A DNA stretch of 64,000 nt, taken from Pholiota molesta (lineage: Eukaryota > Basidiomycota > Agaricomycetes > Agaricales > Strophariaceae). How positions within the stretch are numbered: the first letter of the stretch is position 1; every line of letters starts with the position of its first letter. Both the position numbers and the translations under genes were made by a program. Below, piece by piece: positions 44,041 to 55,060 of this stretch. The notes below the pieces were generated by a model. That model was not told the DNA's origin, did no database searches, and saw nothing but the letters and a program-made list of their open reading frames with translations. The DNA is taken from positions 1 to 64,000 of the forward strand of contig JACGCK010000213.1 in the NCBI GenBank assembly GCA_014925825.1, read 5' to 3'.

Positions 44041-44990
44041 ATAGCGATCGATGGGGTGCAGCAGAGTCTACGCGCACCCACTGCTCAGTGCACGTCCCTC
44101 CGAGCTGCCCTGCAGCGCTCGCAATTGGACGAGTTTGTTCGAACCTTGGCACCCTTCCGTGCGAGCCATGGGACGGTCCCGTATCCCACTCCGCTGCTGC
44201 GTGTCCGCCCGGAACAGGTGAATGATGGTTCGGGATACGTGGCATAGACTCACTTTGCACCCGTTACGATTACCACTTTGCCGTGCAGATCCGCCAGATC
44301 ATCCTCTGAAAAGGTCTGTTGTGAAAAAAAGGAGACAACCATCGCAAATTATTCGCCGAGGTCTGGGTGATGTTCGAAGAGACGGTTGCGTGCGGGAACG
44401 ACACAGGACTGGGTGGGAGAATGAGAAGAGTGTTGGTCATTTTAAGTTTAACGTAGACCGTCGACAGTACGCGATTCGCTTATTTCGCACGGTAGGGATC
44501 GCCATGATACTTGTCGTGTCGTTTTTATTGCACCATGAATGGTGTTGTTTATAGATTATGTTCGTGGAATTATAATGGTATACAGTTGCAGACAGGGCGC
44601 TGGGGTCGTAGTAGGAGGAAGGAGACAGGACTGAGGATATCTACTTGAAGTTGATACTCAGCTGCTCGATTCGAAGGCGACGTGGGAATCACGTGGTGCT
44701 GGTCAACGATGTTGGACGACGTGCACCTCATCTTGATTCTTCCACCCCTTCAAGTTCTCCTCTCAAGCACATCATTGCGCATGCCTGCAAAACTTTTGCT
44801 TCCTTATCACCCCGCTACCATCGATCATAGAGAAGAGGAAGTCGACGCGAAATTCGCTGGATCGAGCACCCAGCCTCTGCCCAACATGTTTGAGCGTGGC
44901 TATTCCATAATATGAAGCAACGCGGAGAGTGGAATCAGAGGATTCTGTTACAGGAGGGCCTAAGCTCGGTACGTCGCCTCTGAATCTTGC
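44040..44990 (-). repeat. inverted repeat arm (partner 61890-62720)
   Basis: The reverse complement matches the 61.9-62.7 kb region in order: SDR exon 2 and exon 1, the upstream sequence (AGAATGAGAAGAGTGTTGGT, ATGATACTTGTCGTGTCGTT against ACGACATGACTATCATAGCG on the other strand), then an ETF-QO relic. Indels and substitutions are frequent, so the duplication is not recent. Confidence 0.65.
44145..44330 (-). pseudogene. truncated inverted copy of the SDR gene (exons 1-2)
   Basis: The minus strand reads FSEDDLADLHGKVVIVT with the same exon 1 end and GTGAGTCTA donor as the intact SDR gene at 62.4 kb. It then gives SGVGYGTVPWLARKGAK, with a frame change just before it. Sequence after the second exon (the NAD-binding and catalytic exons) is absent. 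It belongs to the inverted repeat with 61890-62720. Confidence 0.72.
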
Positions 44991-45900
44991 TCCGCTCCGG
45001 CTCAGCCTTCGGAAAGCCGCCAGCGCCGTCCCGGGGCCTCAGTTGGTCTATGCATATGTATGCGCTGCTCTCCAACTGGCAAACGATGCCCGCCCGTACG
45101 CCTGCCTGAACACAACCCCATCCCCCTGGGTTTCCACTCGTCGAGTCTGGGCAATCGAGGCAAGTGCGTCGTGTCTCCCAGTATAACGTATGTCTCCCAT
45201 TCCCCCTGTCCTCCTTGTTGATTCGTTCACCGAAGGTTATTGATCCCTTAGCCTACCCTTTGTTGACGTCTGTCTATGGGTTTGAAACGCGTCTACGACC
45301 ATCATCGACGGCGCCCCATTTTCACGCGCCTCCTCAATCGAGTGCCGGCCTTATGAGCTGGCGTGTGCGCTTTCCATGACCTTGCGGCTCGTCTTCCATC
45401 CCTCTCTCCTCGCAAACACGCAGTGTTGTGAATGCCTGCTCTATGTTCGCGCCCTTGTCACCCCGCTGCCGTCGACCAGGGAGAAGACGAAGGCGACGCG
45501 TGTTCTGTTGGAGCGACCCTGCCGCGTTTGAGCGCAGTCGTCCTAGATGAAGCCTGGCTGGCGCAGGAAGGTTCTAGTGCTAGACGTTGGCTTGGGTTCG
45601 GTAGGTTGCGTTCGAATCTTGCTCCGCTCTCGATCTCGCTCAGCCTTCGAAAATAGGATAGCGCCCCGTTCCTGGAGGTCCAGGTGTCTCGATGCCCCGG
45701 TATGGGCGGCTCTCATTGAAGACGATGCCCGGCAATTCGCCCACCTAGCTAGCGCTGGCGTTCCTTTACCGAACCCCATCCACGGAAGGAAGGAAACCGA
45801 GGCAGGTACGCTGAGTCGTTTTGTGCTCGCTAACCTTCTGCTCACGAGTGTCGTGGAAGATGGCTGGAGCTTCCAGGAACGCAGCTGGAGCTCGTGGGGC
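44720..45900 (+). pseudogene. two ETF-QO N-terminal relics
   Basis: The first (about 44815-44990): a REEEVDAKFAGSSTQPLPN segment, then a MKQRGE-like LKQLERE remnant and LGTSP. The second (about 45460-45640): GEDEGDACSVGATLPRLSAV and MKPGWRRKVLVLDVGLGSV. Both have the same lost glycines as the relics at 36.7 and 40.1 kb. Between and after them lies sequence repeated at 37.5-37.8 kb (NPIHGRKETEAGTLS against NPIHQRKEIEASTLF). Confidence 0.6.
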
Positions 45901-45914
45901 TGCGAACGGCAGTG

Positions 45915-47590
45915 GAATGCGTAGTTTATGCATCGCGGCCTCGTGAAGTAGCTTGGTTGGTCATTGGATTCTATGGGAATCTGTAGTATGTTTTGGCCGT
46001 CGTTCGGAACGCGGATGGGTGTATGGGTTACTTTGTATGCGGGTGTCGAGAGCCTACCCCTGTGAGGGACGGTATAGCGTACGTCTCCGTTTCTTTTCTC
46101 TGATTTAGCTGTCGAGTTTGTTTCTTCGAACGCTGATTATGCCTTAGTCGCACGAGCCGGCTGCCTGCTCTGCGCGTTCCCAACATAACGCGTACCTCGA
46201 CGTGCGCTCCGATCGACCACCCGCCGTCCGAATGTCCGTTGTATTGTCGACGGATGTGCTGGCTACTGCCGCACTGATGTGGACCGTACTTTGCGGAGGA
46301 GACGTCGTGAAGATGAGACCCGTCCGTACCGATCGGTCGCCGGCCTTGCGGGCGGAACGTGCGGAGCGGAGCAGAGGCGCGAGGAGGGTGAGGAGGGGCG
46401 GGTGTTATGTGTTGAGAAGGTGTGGGGGTTTGTTTCTATCATTTCGGGATTTTGTCTGCGAGCTTTTTTGAGAGTTCTGGTTTGTGTCTTTGGTGCGTGT
46501 GGGTGTGGATGGGCGTTCGTGGGTGTAGGGCGTCGAGCGCCCGCGCGAGGCTGGTTGTTTGTTGGTGGTTCGTCTTCGTTGGGAGCTGCAGGCGTAGTCG
46601 ACTGTCGATTTTAATTTACTTGCTTCCGCTCGTTGTGCGCTTCTTTTGTTTTTGTTTGATATTGCCTTTAGCGCTCGTGAATGGTATACTGGTTTGGGTT
46701 TCTACGTAGTTTATGCGTTGCGGCCTCGTTGGCTTGGTTCATCATTGGGTTTTATACAATTCTATGGGCTGTTTTGGTCGTCGTTTGGAACGCTGATGGG
46801 TATTTTGGGCCGATGCTTTGTATTCGGGTATCGAGAGCCTTCCCCTCGACCTTCGGGTCCTGTGCACGTTTTATGGGAGGGACGGTACAGCGTACGTCTC
46901 CGTTTCTCTGCTCCGATCCATCTGTCAAACTCTTTTCGTTGAACGCTGATTATCCCTCAGGCTGCCTTCTCTACGCGTTCTTAACATGACTCGTACCTCG
47001 ACGTGCGCCCCGATCGACCGCCCACGGTCTGAATCTCGGTTGTCGATGGATTTTGCTGGCTGGCTACTGCCGCGCTGATGTGGACATACTCTAAGGAGGA
47101 GACGTCGTGAGGATGAGACCGTGCGTACCGATCGGTCGCCGGCGTTGCGAGCAAAGGAGAGTAGGTGCTGAGAGGAGCGAAGGCGCGGGGATGGTGAGGA
47201 GGGCAGGCGGGTGTGGAGAATGTGTGTGTGTAGGCTGTGTGTGTGCCGCGGTGGTGTATGGGTACGAGGCTGGGGTTGGGCGTACTCGTGTGTGTGTTGG
47301 AGAGGTGCGGAGGTTTGGTTCTTTTGTTTCGCGCTTTTGTCTTCGAGCTTTTGGGGGTTTCGTTTTGCCTCTTTGGCGTGTGTAGGTGTGGATGGGCGTT
47401 TGTGGGTGTTGGTCATTGAGCGCCCGTTGCTGGTTATTTGTCGTCTCGTTGAGAGTTGCAAGCGCAGCTGACCGTCGATTTCAATTCACTTTCTTCCGCT
47501 CTTTGTGCTCTTTCTTTTGTTTTGTTTGATATTGCCTCTAGCGCTTGCCAATGGTATACTGATTTGCGTTTTTATTTGTGTAGATGTTTA
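45915..47590 (+). repeat. tandem duplication, two units of about 785-870 bp
   Basis: Unit 1 is about 45915-46700 and unit 2 about 46701-47590. Shared landmarks in the same order: GTAGTTTATGC, GGTGTCGAGAGCCT/GGTATCGAGAGCCT, GCGTACGTCTCCGTTTCT, ACGCTGATTAT, CGTACCTCGACGTGCGC, GGATGGGCGTT and TTTGTTTGATATTGCC followed by AATGGTATACTG. Each unit holds an ETF-QO C-terminal remnant (LSTDVLATAAL for LSTDLLTSVAL at 46236; the equivalent near 47040). Frames in the GT-rich middle are not convincing genes. Confidence 0.75.
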
Positions 47591-47932
47591 GATCGAAGTT
47601 CACATGCGCGATTGACAGTACATGTGCTGGCTCGGGGTACATATGGATTGATATGCCTTCGCGATGTGCTACGTGCGTACGTTGTAAACAACAAAGATTA
47701 TCTGGCCACGTATTGTAAATCAAGCTTTGGGCAATGATTTTATCAGGTGCCATCGCGAAGAAAGCTTAGCTTATCTAGTCAAGTAGTCGCTATCTTGTAT
47801 ACAAGCGAGCCAGATTTGTTCGCGAATATAATGAAGAAAGAAAGTTCGACATCGAAATGTAATCCATATGAAGTATAATTGTTCGATATATCGGCAAATT
47901 GTAATAAAATGTCAGAGGTATGCAACTTAATA

Positions 47933-49014
47933 TCATTCATTATAGTTAGGCGGAGGACCTTCGTAACGATCCTGAGGCATAGTCGATGGAGAGGCCGAGG
48001 ATGACCCTTGACTTTGTAAGAGCGCCGCCGCCTTTGAGGTAGGTATACGATCTCGTACAGCTAAAGGAATATCCGTAGAAGGATGTTCGCGGCTGGCAGA
48101 TTGGGACGTCAATGTTGAAACATTAGACCGAGAAGTGGCGAAAGGATCGTGGAGCTGTGGTGATGAAATAAACGAAGAGTAGTCGGCTTGGTGCTCAGCA
48201 CCGTAATTGTGGTTGTGAAGAGGACGGTACGGTTGCGTTACGAAAGGGGTGAGGCCGCCTGTTTTGGTGCTCGGAAATTTGGACCATACTACGAACGCAC
48301 GTTAGAGAGTCTCATGTGCGGAAAGGATTGTGTACGCACGACTGGTCGTAACTTCTGGCTTGCTGGTTTGTCGGTCGTGCCGCTGGTTCATTTTTCGTTT
48401 GATGACGAGAATACAGATAATAGCCAGCGCGAGTAGAGCTATGGCACCTGATACACCTCCGACGATCACTCCAATGGGTAAATCTCTTTTTGACGATGGC
48501 ATCTGAGGAGTATTTGTAGGGCTCGTGGTTGTAGGGCTCGAGGGTGTAGGGATCGTGGTTGACGTTGATGACGTTGCAGAGTCTGGCGTGACGACGAGGA
48601 GATAGTCAAGATAGAAGTACCCACCGTTGGCCAGTGTAGATATATTTAAGGTATGACTTGTTGGAGTAAGCTGATCCGATTGGAAAAATCGTTGATTGTA
48701 TTGAGTGGTAGGTATCTGAGCGGCGGTAAAGATTGACACGGGGCCGTGATCTATGCTGTACGATGATAGTGGTGCGATTCCAAGACCGGAGAAGCCAATG
48801 GTACCCCATACGCTGATGCTTGTCCCTTGAGATGGGGTCAGTCGGAATACGATCGTTGATTGCGCAACTCACCATAGAAGACGACGGTAGCAGTGGAGCC
48901 CGTCAGGTTGCTCCAGGTTGTGGTATTGTCGAATTCCGGGCTTATTCCTGCGCGTTCCCAAACCCCAGAGTAGGTGATGGATGAGTGGCGGTCATCGAGT
49001 TGCTGAACGACCAT
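47933..49014 (-). CDS. single-pass membrane protein with beta-rich ectodomain
   Basis: Three exons: 49014-48873, 48825-48340 and 48258-47933. They total 954 nt, giving 317 aa. The ectodomain follows a pattern common in basidiomycetes: SSITYSGVWERAG, EFDNTTTWSNLTGSTATVVF, TSISVWGTIGFSG, RFFQSDQLTPTSHTLNIST, GGYFYLDYLLVVTP. A Ser/Thr/Pro stalk, the helix IGVIVGGVSGAIALLALAII and basic residues follow. The cytosolic tail of about 110 residues is Ser/Gln-rich and ends DRYEGPPPNYNE. Donor 48339 and acceptor 48259 are required to reach this tail in frame; without them the protein would end at 48302. ATG at 49014 gives no signal peptide; an upstream exon is possible since CAG lies just before CAACTCGATGAC. 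Function unknown, perhaps cell-surface or wall sensing. Confidence 0.75.
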
Positions 49015-51265
49015 AGGAAGAATCGTGTTGGTGTCGAGTTACTCGAGTAGGAACTGCTCGAAAATCTAACAAGGTCCGAATGATGATAGCTCTTCTCCAA
49101 CGAGTATGATGGCGGGCCGTGACAGAGAAGAAACACTGTTAGTCGTATCAGAGCGCAGAGATGGGTGTTGTTCGTCGTAAGTCCATGCCTTGTTGAACGT
49201 CGCGTCGTTGACCGCTGTTGATCGAAAGAGGGCGTTCGCAGCTGAGTCAGCACTGTTCATCATTTGGTGGCTATGCGCCTACAGTAAGCGCCGAATCCCG
49301 CCCTTTAAGCGCCAAAAGTATGAAAGTAACGTTCCGATCCTTGTATCTCTGGAGAAAAATGATAATTATTTGCTGAGAATAAGCTTCCGATAAGTTGTAA
49401 GATCCGAACTGTGACCTGCTGACGCCATGTCGTAGTATCTAAAATACTTGCATATTGTGCTCTCCAATTCCATCTAGCTCTCTTGGGCGTCTCCACATCA
49501 TACGCCTTGCGCCCTTCGGGGACTATAGCATGTATGGCTTTTTTATCTGTAAAGCCCGCATCGATAAGCATAACACTGAAGGCCATCTGTCATGAATCCA
49601 GGCGAGTATAGAATCACTCGAATTCGTTGAGCAAAGAATGGAACGTTGAACATTTGCGTCCGATAGTATTGTAAGATCGTTACCACTGCAGGAGCGAGAC
49701 AGCATCAGTATCTCACCCGCCAAATAATGATGAGCTATGTGATAGAACATCTTGAGTTGGGCAATGGGCTTGGAGGACAGCATCAGGTCGATATCAGGAC
49801 TTCAACGTGAACACAATGTTGAGACTGCGATTACTTATCGTTCAAAACTGCGAGATAAATTCGTTGAGTCAGCAACTACCTCGCCGCGATCATACGTGTA
49901 GAGAAAATGTACAAGTCTTAAACGTTGAACACCCTCACTTATATCGCTCTCAAGCATGTCAAAGTCAAAGTGGCAGCGTGCACACATTCAGATATGTGTC
50001 CGGAGTTCGCCATAGTCTATTCCATGCAGCTAAAATTGTAGGTTTATGGCGTTACTGTAGATCCTGTTTCCCAAAATGACATCGTCGAAAAGGCTTTAGA
50101 AGTGCGTCAATGTCCTGTGAGTGCGGCGGGCCTAATGCGCTACATGCGCGCTTATGTTTACCAATGCCATGTAAATGCCGCTCGACGTTCAGCGCTCGAC
50201 GTTCAGAATTTCGTTATTGAGTAATCCATTATCAATTATTGTTAATGATGCTGGTTCTTCGAAGACTCCAAGGGGAGCAAGAAAATTGAAGATGAGGAAT
50301 TCATTACCATATTTGGCAAGGGGGCGAACGGTAAAAATGTTTCGTGCCGTTATGGATGATTATTATGCATAATGATTACTGTCGTGAGTGAGGTGATTTC
50401 GGCGATAGGCAATAGGCGTTGAGACGCCGCAGGCAGTACATAACATCAAATACAATGGGGGCATTGCACTATTCGTGTGCCCCATACCTGTGTCGCTGTA
50501 CGCAAATCCAGATGGCAGAAAATAGAATGAAATCGTGTTTAAGGTTTTAGCTTACACCGAAAAGTACCGGATTGACCCAAGTACGACATGACAAGGAACA
50601 TACCGCGTGGGAGGCAATCCGTAAATAAACGCATGGGATTCGACGGCGGCTAAAGCGGGCTATGTACAGCACATCATGATGGAAACCAAGAGCGTAGAAA
50701 TGACAACGCGTATAGAAGACGCGCTCGGGTGGGCTGGGGTGCGAATAATTGAGCGGAATAGGATATAGTGGCCTTGTTCTTGTCGTTTTTGAGTTTCGGG
50801 ACACATGGACGCACGGGCAGTGGGAACGGGCCTCGAGGTGATGCTATTAGTGGGTGGCATATTAAGGCATTCATGATTACGTCGAGAGCACTCTTCGGTG
50901 ATGACTTGTGGCAGATTAAGGAGACCCGACGCACTTCGAAGAAGCCGTTCTTGGGAGATGACGCCAGTCACCTGGTAATGGCGCACACGCGGGCAAATGG
51001 TTCTGGCAGATTTGTGAATCTCGTTCGGCGTGTGCTCATTCTACTCCCTACGATATAAGTAGATACGACCCAACTGCGCGTCTTCGAAGTTCAAGAAATC
51101 GCATTTTATCACGCCCATGCCATAATGATAAATAGATATGTAGACATTCGTACTCCGTGAAGCGTGGAGTGAGAACGCGTTTGGAATGGATGTCGTGAGT
51201 GAACTCTTGGGGAATTCAGACACGGTTGTCATTCTTCACGTGCACTCATTAGATCTGGGACAGGG
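49015..51265. other. gene-poor, AT-rich region
   Basis: No conserved protein recognised. A minus-strand frame at 49523-49783 (AQLKMFYHIAHHYLAGEILM) looks protein-like but has no partner sequence that I know. The remainder shows short frames with frequent stops. Confidence 0.4.
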
Positions 51266-51270
51266 TAAAT

Positions 51271-51345
51271 GTGCGTGCCCGTGCGTGCCTGTGCGTGGTG
51301 TGCGTGGTTGTGCGGGATTGAGATCAGGCGTTTGTGCGGGGTCGG
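51271..51345 (+). repeat. GTGCG array
   Basis: GTGCG recurs at intervals of about 10, 10, 9 and 10 nt, then once more about 24 nt later. It is the reverse complement of the motif in the arrays at 51938-52124 and 52830-52990. Confidence 0.7.
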
Positions 51346-51937
51346 TTTTTTATGTGAGAGTGACATATTGGTCACATACACCAAAAATATAATTCTGGCT
51401 GACTCTACTCATACACATTTCTACTACCACTCAGCTCCTTCTATCACAGTACTCTAACGCTTTCATTACTATATTAAATTTATTTGCGTCAAAAGTCTTG
51501 CGGCCCAGCTGTTATTATCGAGGAATGTGCAAAGGAGGAAGATGACTGACGGGTGACATATCTGTCACACATAATAACACGCACCGGCAAAGAACGGCAC
51601 GATGGTGTACCTGCTACATGTATGCTTTCCACGACCACCAGGTTCCTTCGAATACACCATGAATATATTTCAAGTAGTATACAGAGCTCATAGATGTAAG
51701 AATTCTTTGAGGCCTGAGCGATTCTTGCGTCGTAAGCCCGAAAAATAACTGACACAGACTTACCGGCTGCCGGAATTGCCGAACACACTGGAAGCCTTGA
51801 TACGATTGAAAGATGAGTGCACGAAATGTGCGGGACATCTTTCTTGGCCCTATAAATCGGATAACTACATATTGGAAAATATATAGAGTATAGAAAAACT
51901 GTTTATAACCGAGTGACATTCATGTTGTGACCAGCCA

Positions 51938-52124
51938 CGCACAGCGCAGTCTTTTGTGCGGGTTGGCTTGGCGCCCGCGCGACCACGCACACTACCCGCG
52001 CACTCCCGCGCAACCACGCACACACCCCGCACACACCCCGCACGCCGCGCACATACCCCGCACATTCTCGCACACGCCACGCACATCCTCGCACACGACT
52101 CGCACATATCGCGCACACTCTCGC
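51938..52124 (+). repeat. CGCAC array with helical spacing
   Basis: About 16-17 occurrences of CGCAC (one or two as CGCAA or CGCAT). Spacings in the second half are 10, 11, 10, 11, 11 and 10 nt; in the first half mostly 8-13 nt. Nucleotides between the motifs vary (ACTCC, ACACC, ATTCT, ACGCCA). The block lies in AT-rich sequence and breaks off sharply at both sides. Confidence 0.8.
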
Positions 52125-52829
52125 ATACCAAGAATTATTATGCCATATGTCCGTGAGTTTATTACCTATATTTCCAATATATTTCTATGAAACCTTTCAT
52201 ATGAACATTTAGCGCTTTAGCACGGGCCAAATTATGTCGAGAATCCGTCCAAGACCGCGCCCATCTCCATTCTCAAGCGTGAAAGAAGTAGAGGGAGCTG
52301 GAAGGGAATTTTAGGTTCCAGATTGCCCAAAACCGCGCACAAGGTCCATGTATTTGATATTCATAGTCTACGTACAGGTTCACTACACTCACAACGTGAT
52401 TTTAGATCGTAGATGTACTTCACTATATGTCAAGTCACAAAACATGTTTTAACCAGCTCACGTATTATGGATATATAGGTTATATACGAAAATTTTATGC
52501 TGTAGTCCGTTATGAATTTGGGACCGATATGGCAAATTCTCACGCGGATGGACTTGTTCGTGCACGAAAACTGCGCCAAGTAATAGACTTATGGCACTCA
52601 TCTTCAATTCTGACATATACTAACTACTTAGGAAAGTTGTAAATGTAAGTCTAGGAACACAATTATCAGCCTATAGACGAAGAAGCATGGATCGCCGACC
52701 TGGATGTCAAATACCCCATGGCCACGATACACTAAGTCTTGACTTAGTCCGACAACTCGATATGATGTCTACACCGCAAGCAAATCCTCTATATATTTCT
52801 CCTAGGCGCACCGGGACGTTCGCTGACCT

Positions 52830-52990
52830 GTCCGCACACACCACGCGCAATCCCGCACATCTCACGCACTCGCACGCGCACACCACGCACAAAGGACTGT
52901 GCGTGGCGGGCGTGACCACGCACACCACGCACAAACGCCTGTGCGTGGCACGGTCACGCACGGTCACCACGCGCAGTTTCCCGCACATTT
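52830..52990 (+). repeat. mixed CGCAC/GTGCG array with two hairpins
   Basis: CGCAC and its reverse complement both occur. Two perfect 9-bp inverted repeats, CCACGCACA and TGTGCGTGG with 6-nt loops, lie at 52883-52906 and 52925-52948. Confidence 0.75.
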
Positions 52991-52999
52991 CCTGATGCC

Positions 53000-53780
53000 C
53001 ATTAGATCTTCAGCTTGGTGAATGGTAGAAAGTATAGATAATACAGAATCAGAAGAGCAGCATGTACGAGTTGGTAAGGTGAGTAAGGTTCACGAATGAA
53101 TCTTTCGAAATGGGTGAATGCTATTCGGATCGCTGGAAGGATTAAGAATTCATATCGATAAGATAACAGAGCCCACATAAATATTGTGTATTCATTTCGC
53201 GTTCATTTGGCATGTTGAACCATGCGCCTGAGCGGTCGTTGCGTACGAGGAAGCGTCTATCTGCGGTGATAATGCATGCTCTGTTGCGAATTTACATATT
53301 GCTGTTTTGCCGTCGAAAGCGTCGGCGATAGGATCGTTACGCTGCATTGGCAACCACCTCCTTTCGACCGTCCGCCCGGGGGCTGAAGATATTATCAGCG
53401 TACGATGTGTAAGTGTGTACGTACCGTACGACATGCGGCGGATACTTACCGCATGCCCGAACGAGCGAGGGCAGCCGACGCGGCGGCATTGGTCGCGAGG
53501 GTCGTGGTCGACGGCGGCGGTCTGGATGGGTCCGGGTTCAGCAACGGGCAACGGAGGCATATACTTACTTCGATAATCTGTGTATCCATACCTGGATCCA
53601 GGATGCACCGAGAGAGCGAGATGGCGGCAGGGTTCTGGGCGGGATGACGACCACTGTTAGGAAAGGGAAGGCATGAATGAGAGACAGAGGCAGACGATAC
53701 AGCGTACATACACGTCTGGACCCGGGACGGAGGAGCGGGCGCTGAACCGCGCATCGGCATCGTGACGCACGGAGCTGGAA
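53000..53780. other. no supported gene
   Basis: A minus-strand frame at 53192-53608 (CRRVGCPRSFGHAVS) is open for 138 codons but resembles no family known to me. Nothing else stands out. Confidence 0.35.
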
Positions 53781-55060
53781 ACCATGGACGTGGATGCGTC
53801 TGTGTCCGTTGCCGGCCGAGCGTGCATGCCGCCATCCGCACATGGGCTTTACGCGATAATCCCCCCTCCGCGCGCGGTGCAAATGAGGCGCGCGCGGGAA
53901 GGGGGTATATGCGAGCCTGACGGACGGCGGCGAGTAACTCAGGTGCAGCGAGGCGAGGCGTTGTAGGCGTTGCAGGATAAGGAGCGGTGTGTATCAATGT
54001 AAGAAAACTATAGAGATAGATACAGAGATAGCGCGGCATGGAGGACCCCTATACGCAGCTGAGACGGAGGTGATGTCTGGACATGGGACGCCGGCGACGG
54101 ATGAGACCGCGTCACGCGTATCTGTGCCCATTTCCCGGCCGAGCGTGTGCGCCGCCGTCCGTGTAAGAGTTTCACGCAGTAACCCCCGCCCCGGCCGCGT
54201 GCGCGTGCAAACGAGGTGCACGCGGGGAAGCAAGGAGGTGTATACGAGCCCCACGGCGGACGGCGGCGCCTAGCGAGGGTGAGGCGAGGCGTTGCAGGCG
54301 TTGTAGGACGAGGAATGGGGGGTATCAATGGAAGAGAATCATAGAGATGAATACGCGACGCTGGGCACCACGGGCGCACATCCGTGCCCGTTGCCCAGCC
54401 GAGCGCGTACGCCGCCGTCCGCGCATGGGCTTTACGCAATAACACCCCGCCGCGTGCGCGTGCGCTGCGCACGAGGCGCGCGGGGGGAGGGGGTGTATGC
54501 GGCCCCATGGACAGACGGCGGCGCGCATTGCGGGTGCGGCGAGGGGTTGCAGGCGCCGCAGGACAAGGAGCCGGGGGTATCAAAGGGAGAGATATAAAGA
54601 GAGATTGACACGCGACGTCGGACACCACGGGCGGCGGGCGTCTGTGTCCACGTCCGTTGCCCAGCCGAGCGCGCGTGCCGCCGTCCGCGCATGAGTTTCA
54701 CTCAGTGACACCCCGCCGCGTGCGCTGTGCGCGAGGCGCGGGCGCGGGAAGGGGTGTATGCGAGCCCCACGGCGGACGGCGGCACGTAGCGAGGGTGGGG
54801 CGAGGTGTCGTAGATGTCGCGGGACAAGGAAGGGGGTATCGATGGGAGGGGTCTATAGAGAAATAGAGAGATAGATAGATAGCGTGGCGGGGATGATCGC
54901 CATACGCAGGTGAGAGGGAGTCGATGTCTGGACGTTGCCCGGCCGAACGCGCGTGCCGCCGTCCGCGAATAAGTTTCACCCAGTAACACCCCCTTCCGCG
55001 TGCGGGAAGGGGGTGTATGCGAGCCCCACAGCGGACGGCGGCGCGCAGCGCAGCGCAGCT
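53780..55060 (+). repeat. GC-rich satellite, five units of about 260-320 bp
   Basis: The anchor GCCGAGCG-G (GCCGAACGCG in the last) falls at about 53815, 54138, 54398, 54665 and 54942. Each unit shows the same order: GTCTGTGTCC-GTTGCC, the anchor, GCCGCCGTCCGCGCATG or similar, a TTTCACGCAGTAACACCCC-type box, GGGGTGTATGCGAGCCCCAC, GGACGGCGGCG, GGCGAGGCGTTGCAGG-type, GGGGTATCAATGG and a purine-rich AGAGATAGATA stretch. Long minus-strand frames here come from the GC bias. Confidence 0.8.

Noticed and set aside
43608..44225. Plus-strand frame of 205 codons
   Set aside because: Antisense to the truncated SDR copy; composition is His/Arg/Cys-rich without a domain.
49523..49783. Short minus-strand protein (AQLKMFYHIAHHYLAGEILM)
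   Set aside because: Reads like protein, but there is no family I recognise, no introns leading to further exons and no repeat; left as unknown.
51938..52124. CRISPR-like array
   Set aside because: The repeated unit is only five bases with variable spacers of 5-6 nt, the organism is a fungus, and there are no cas genes.
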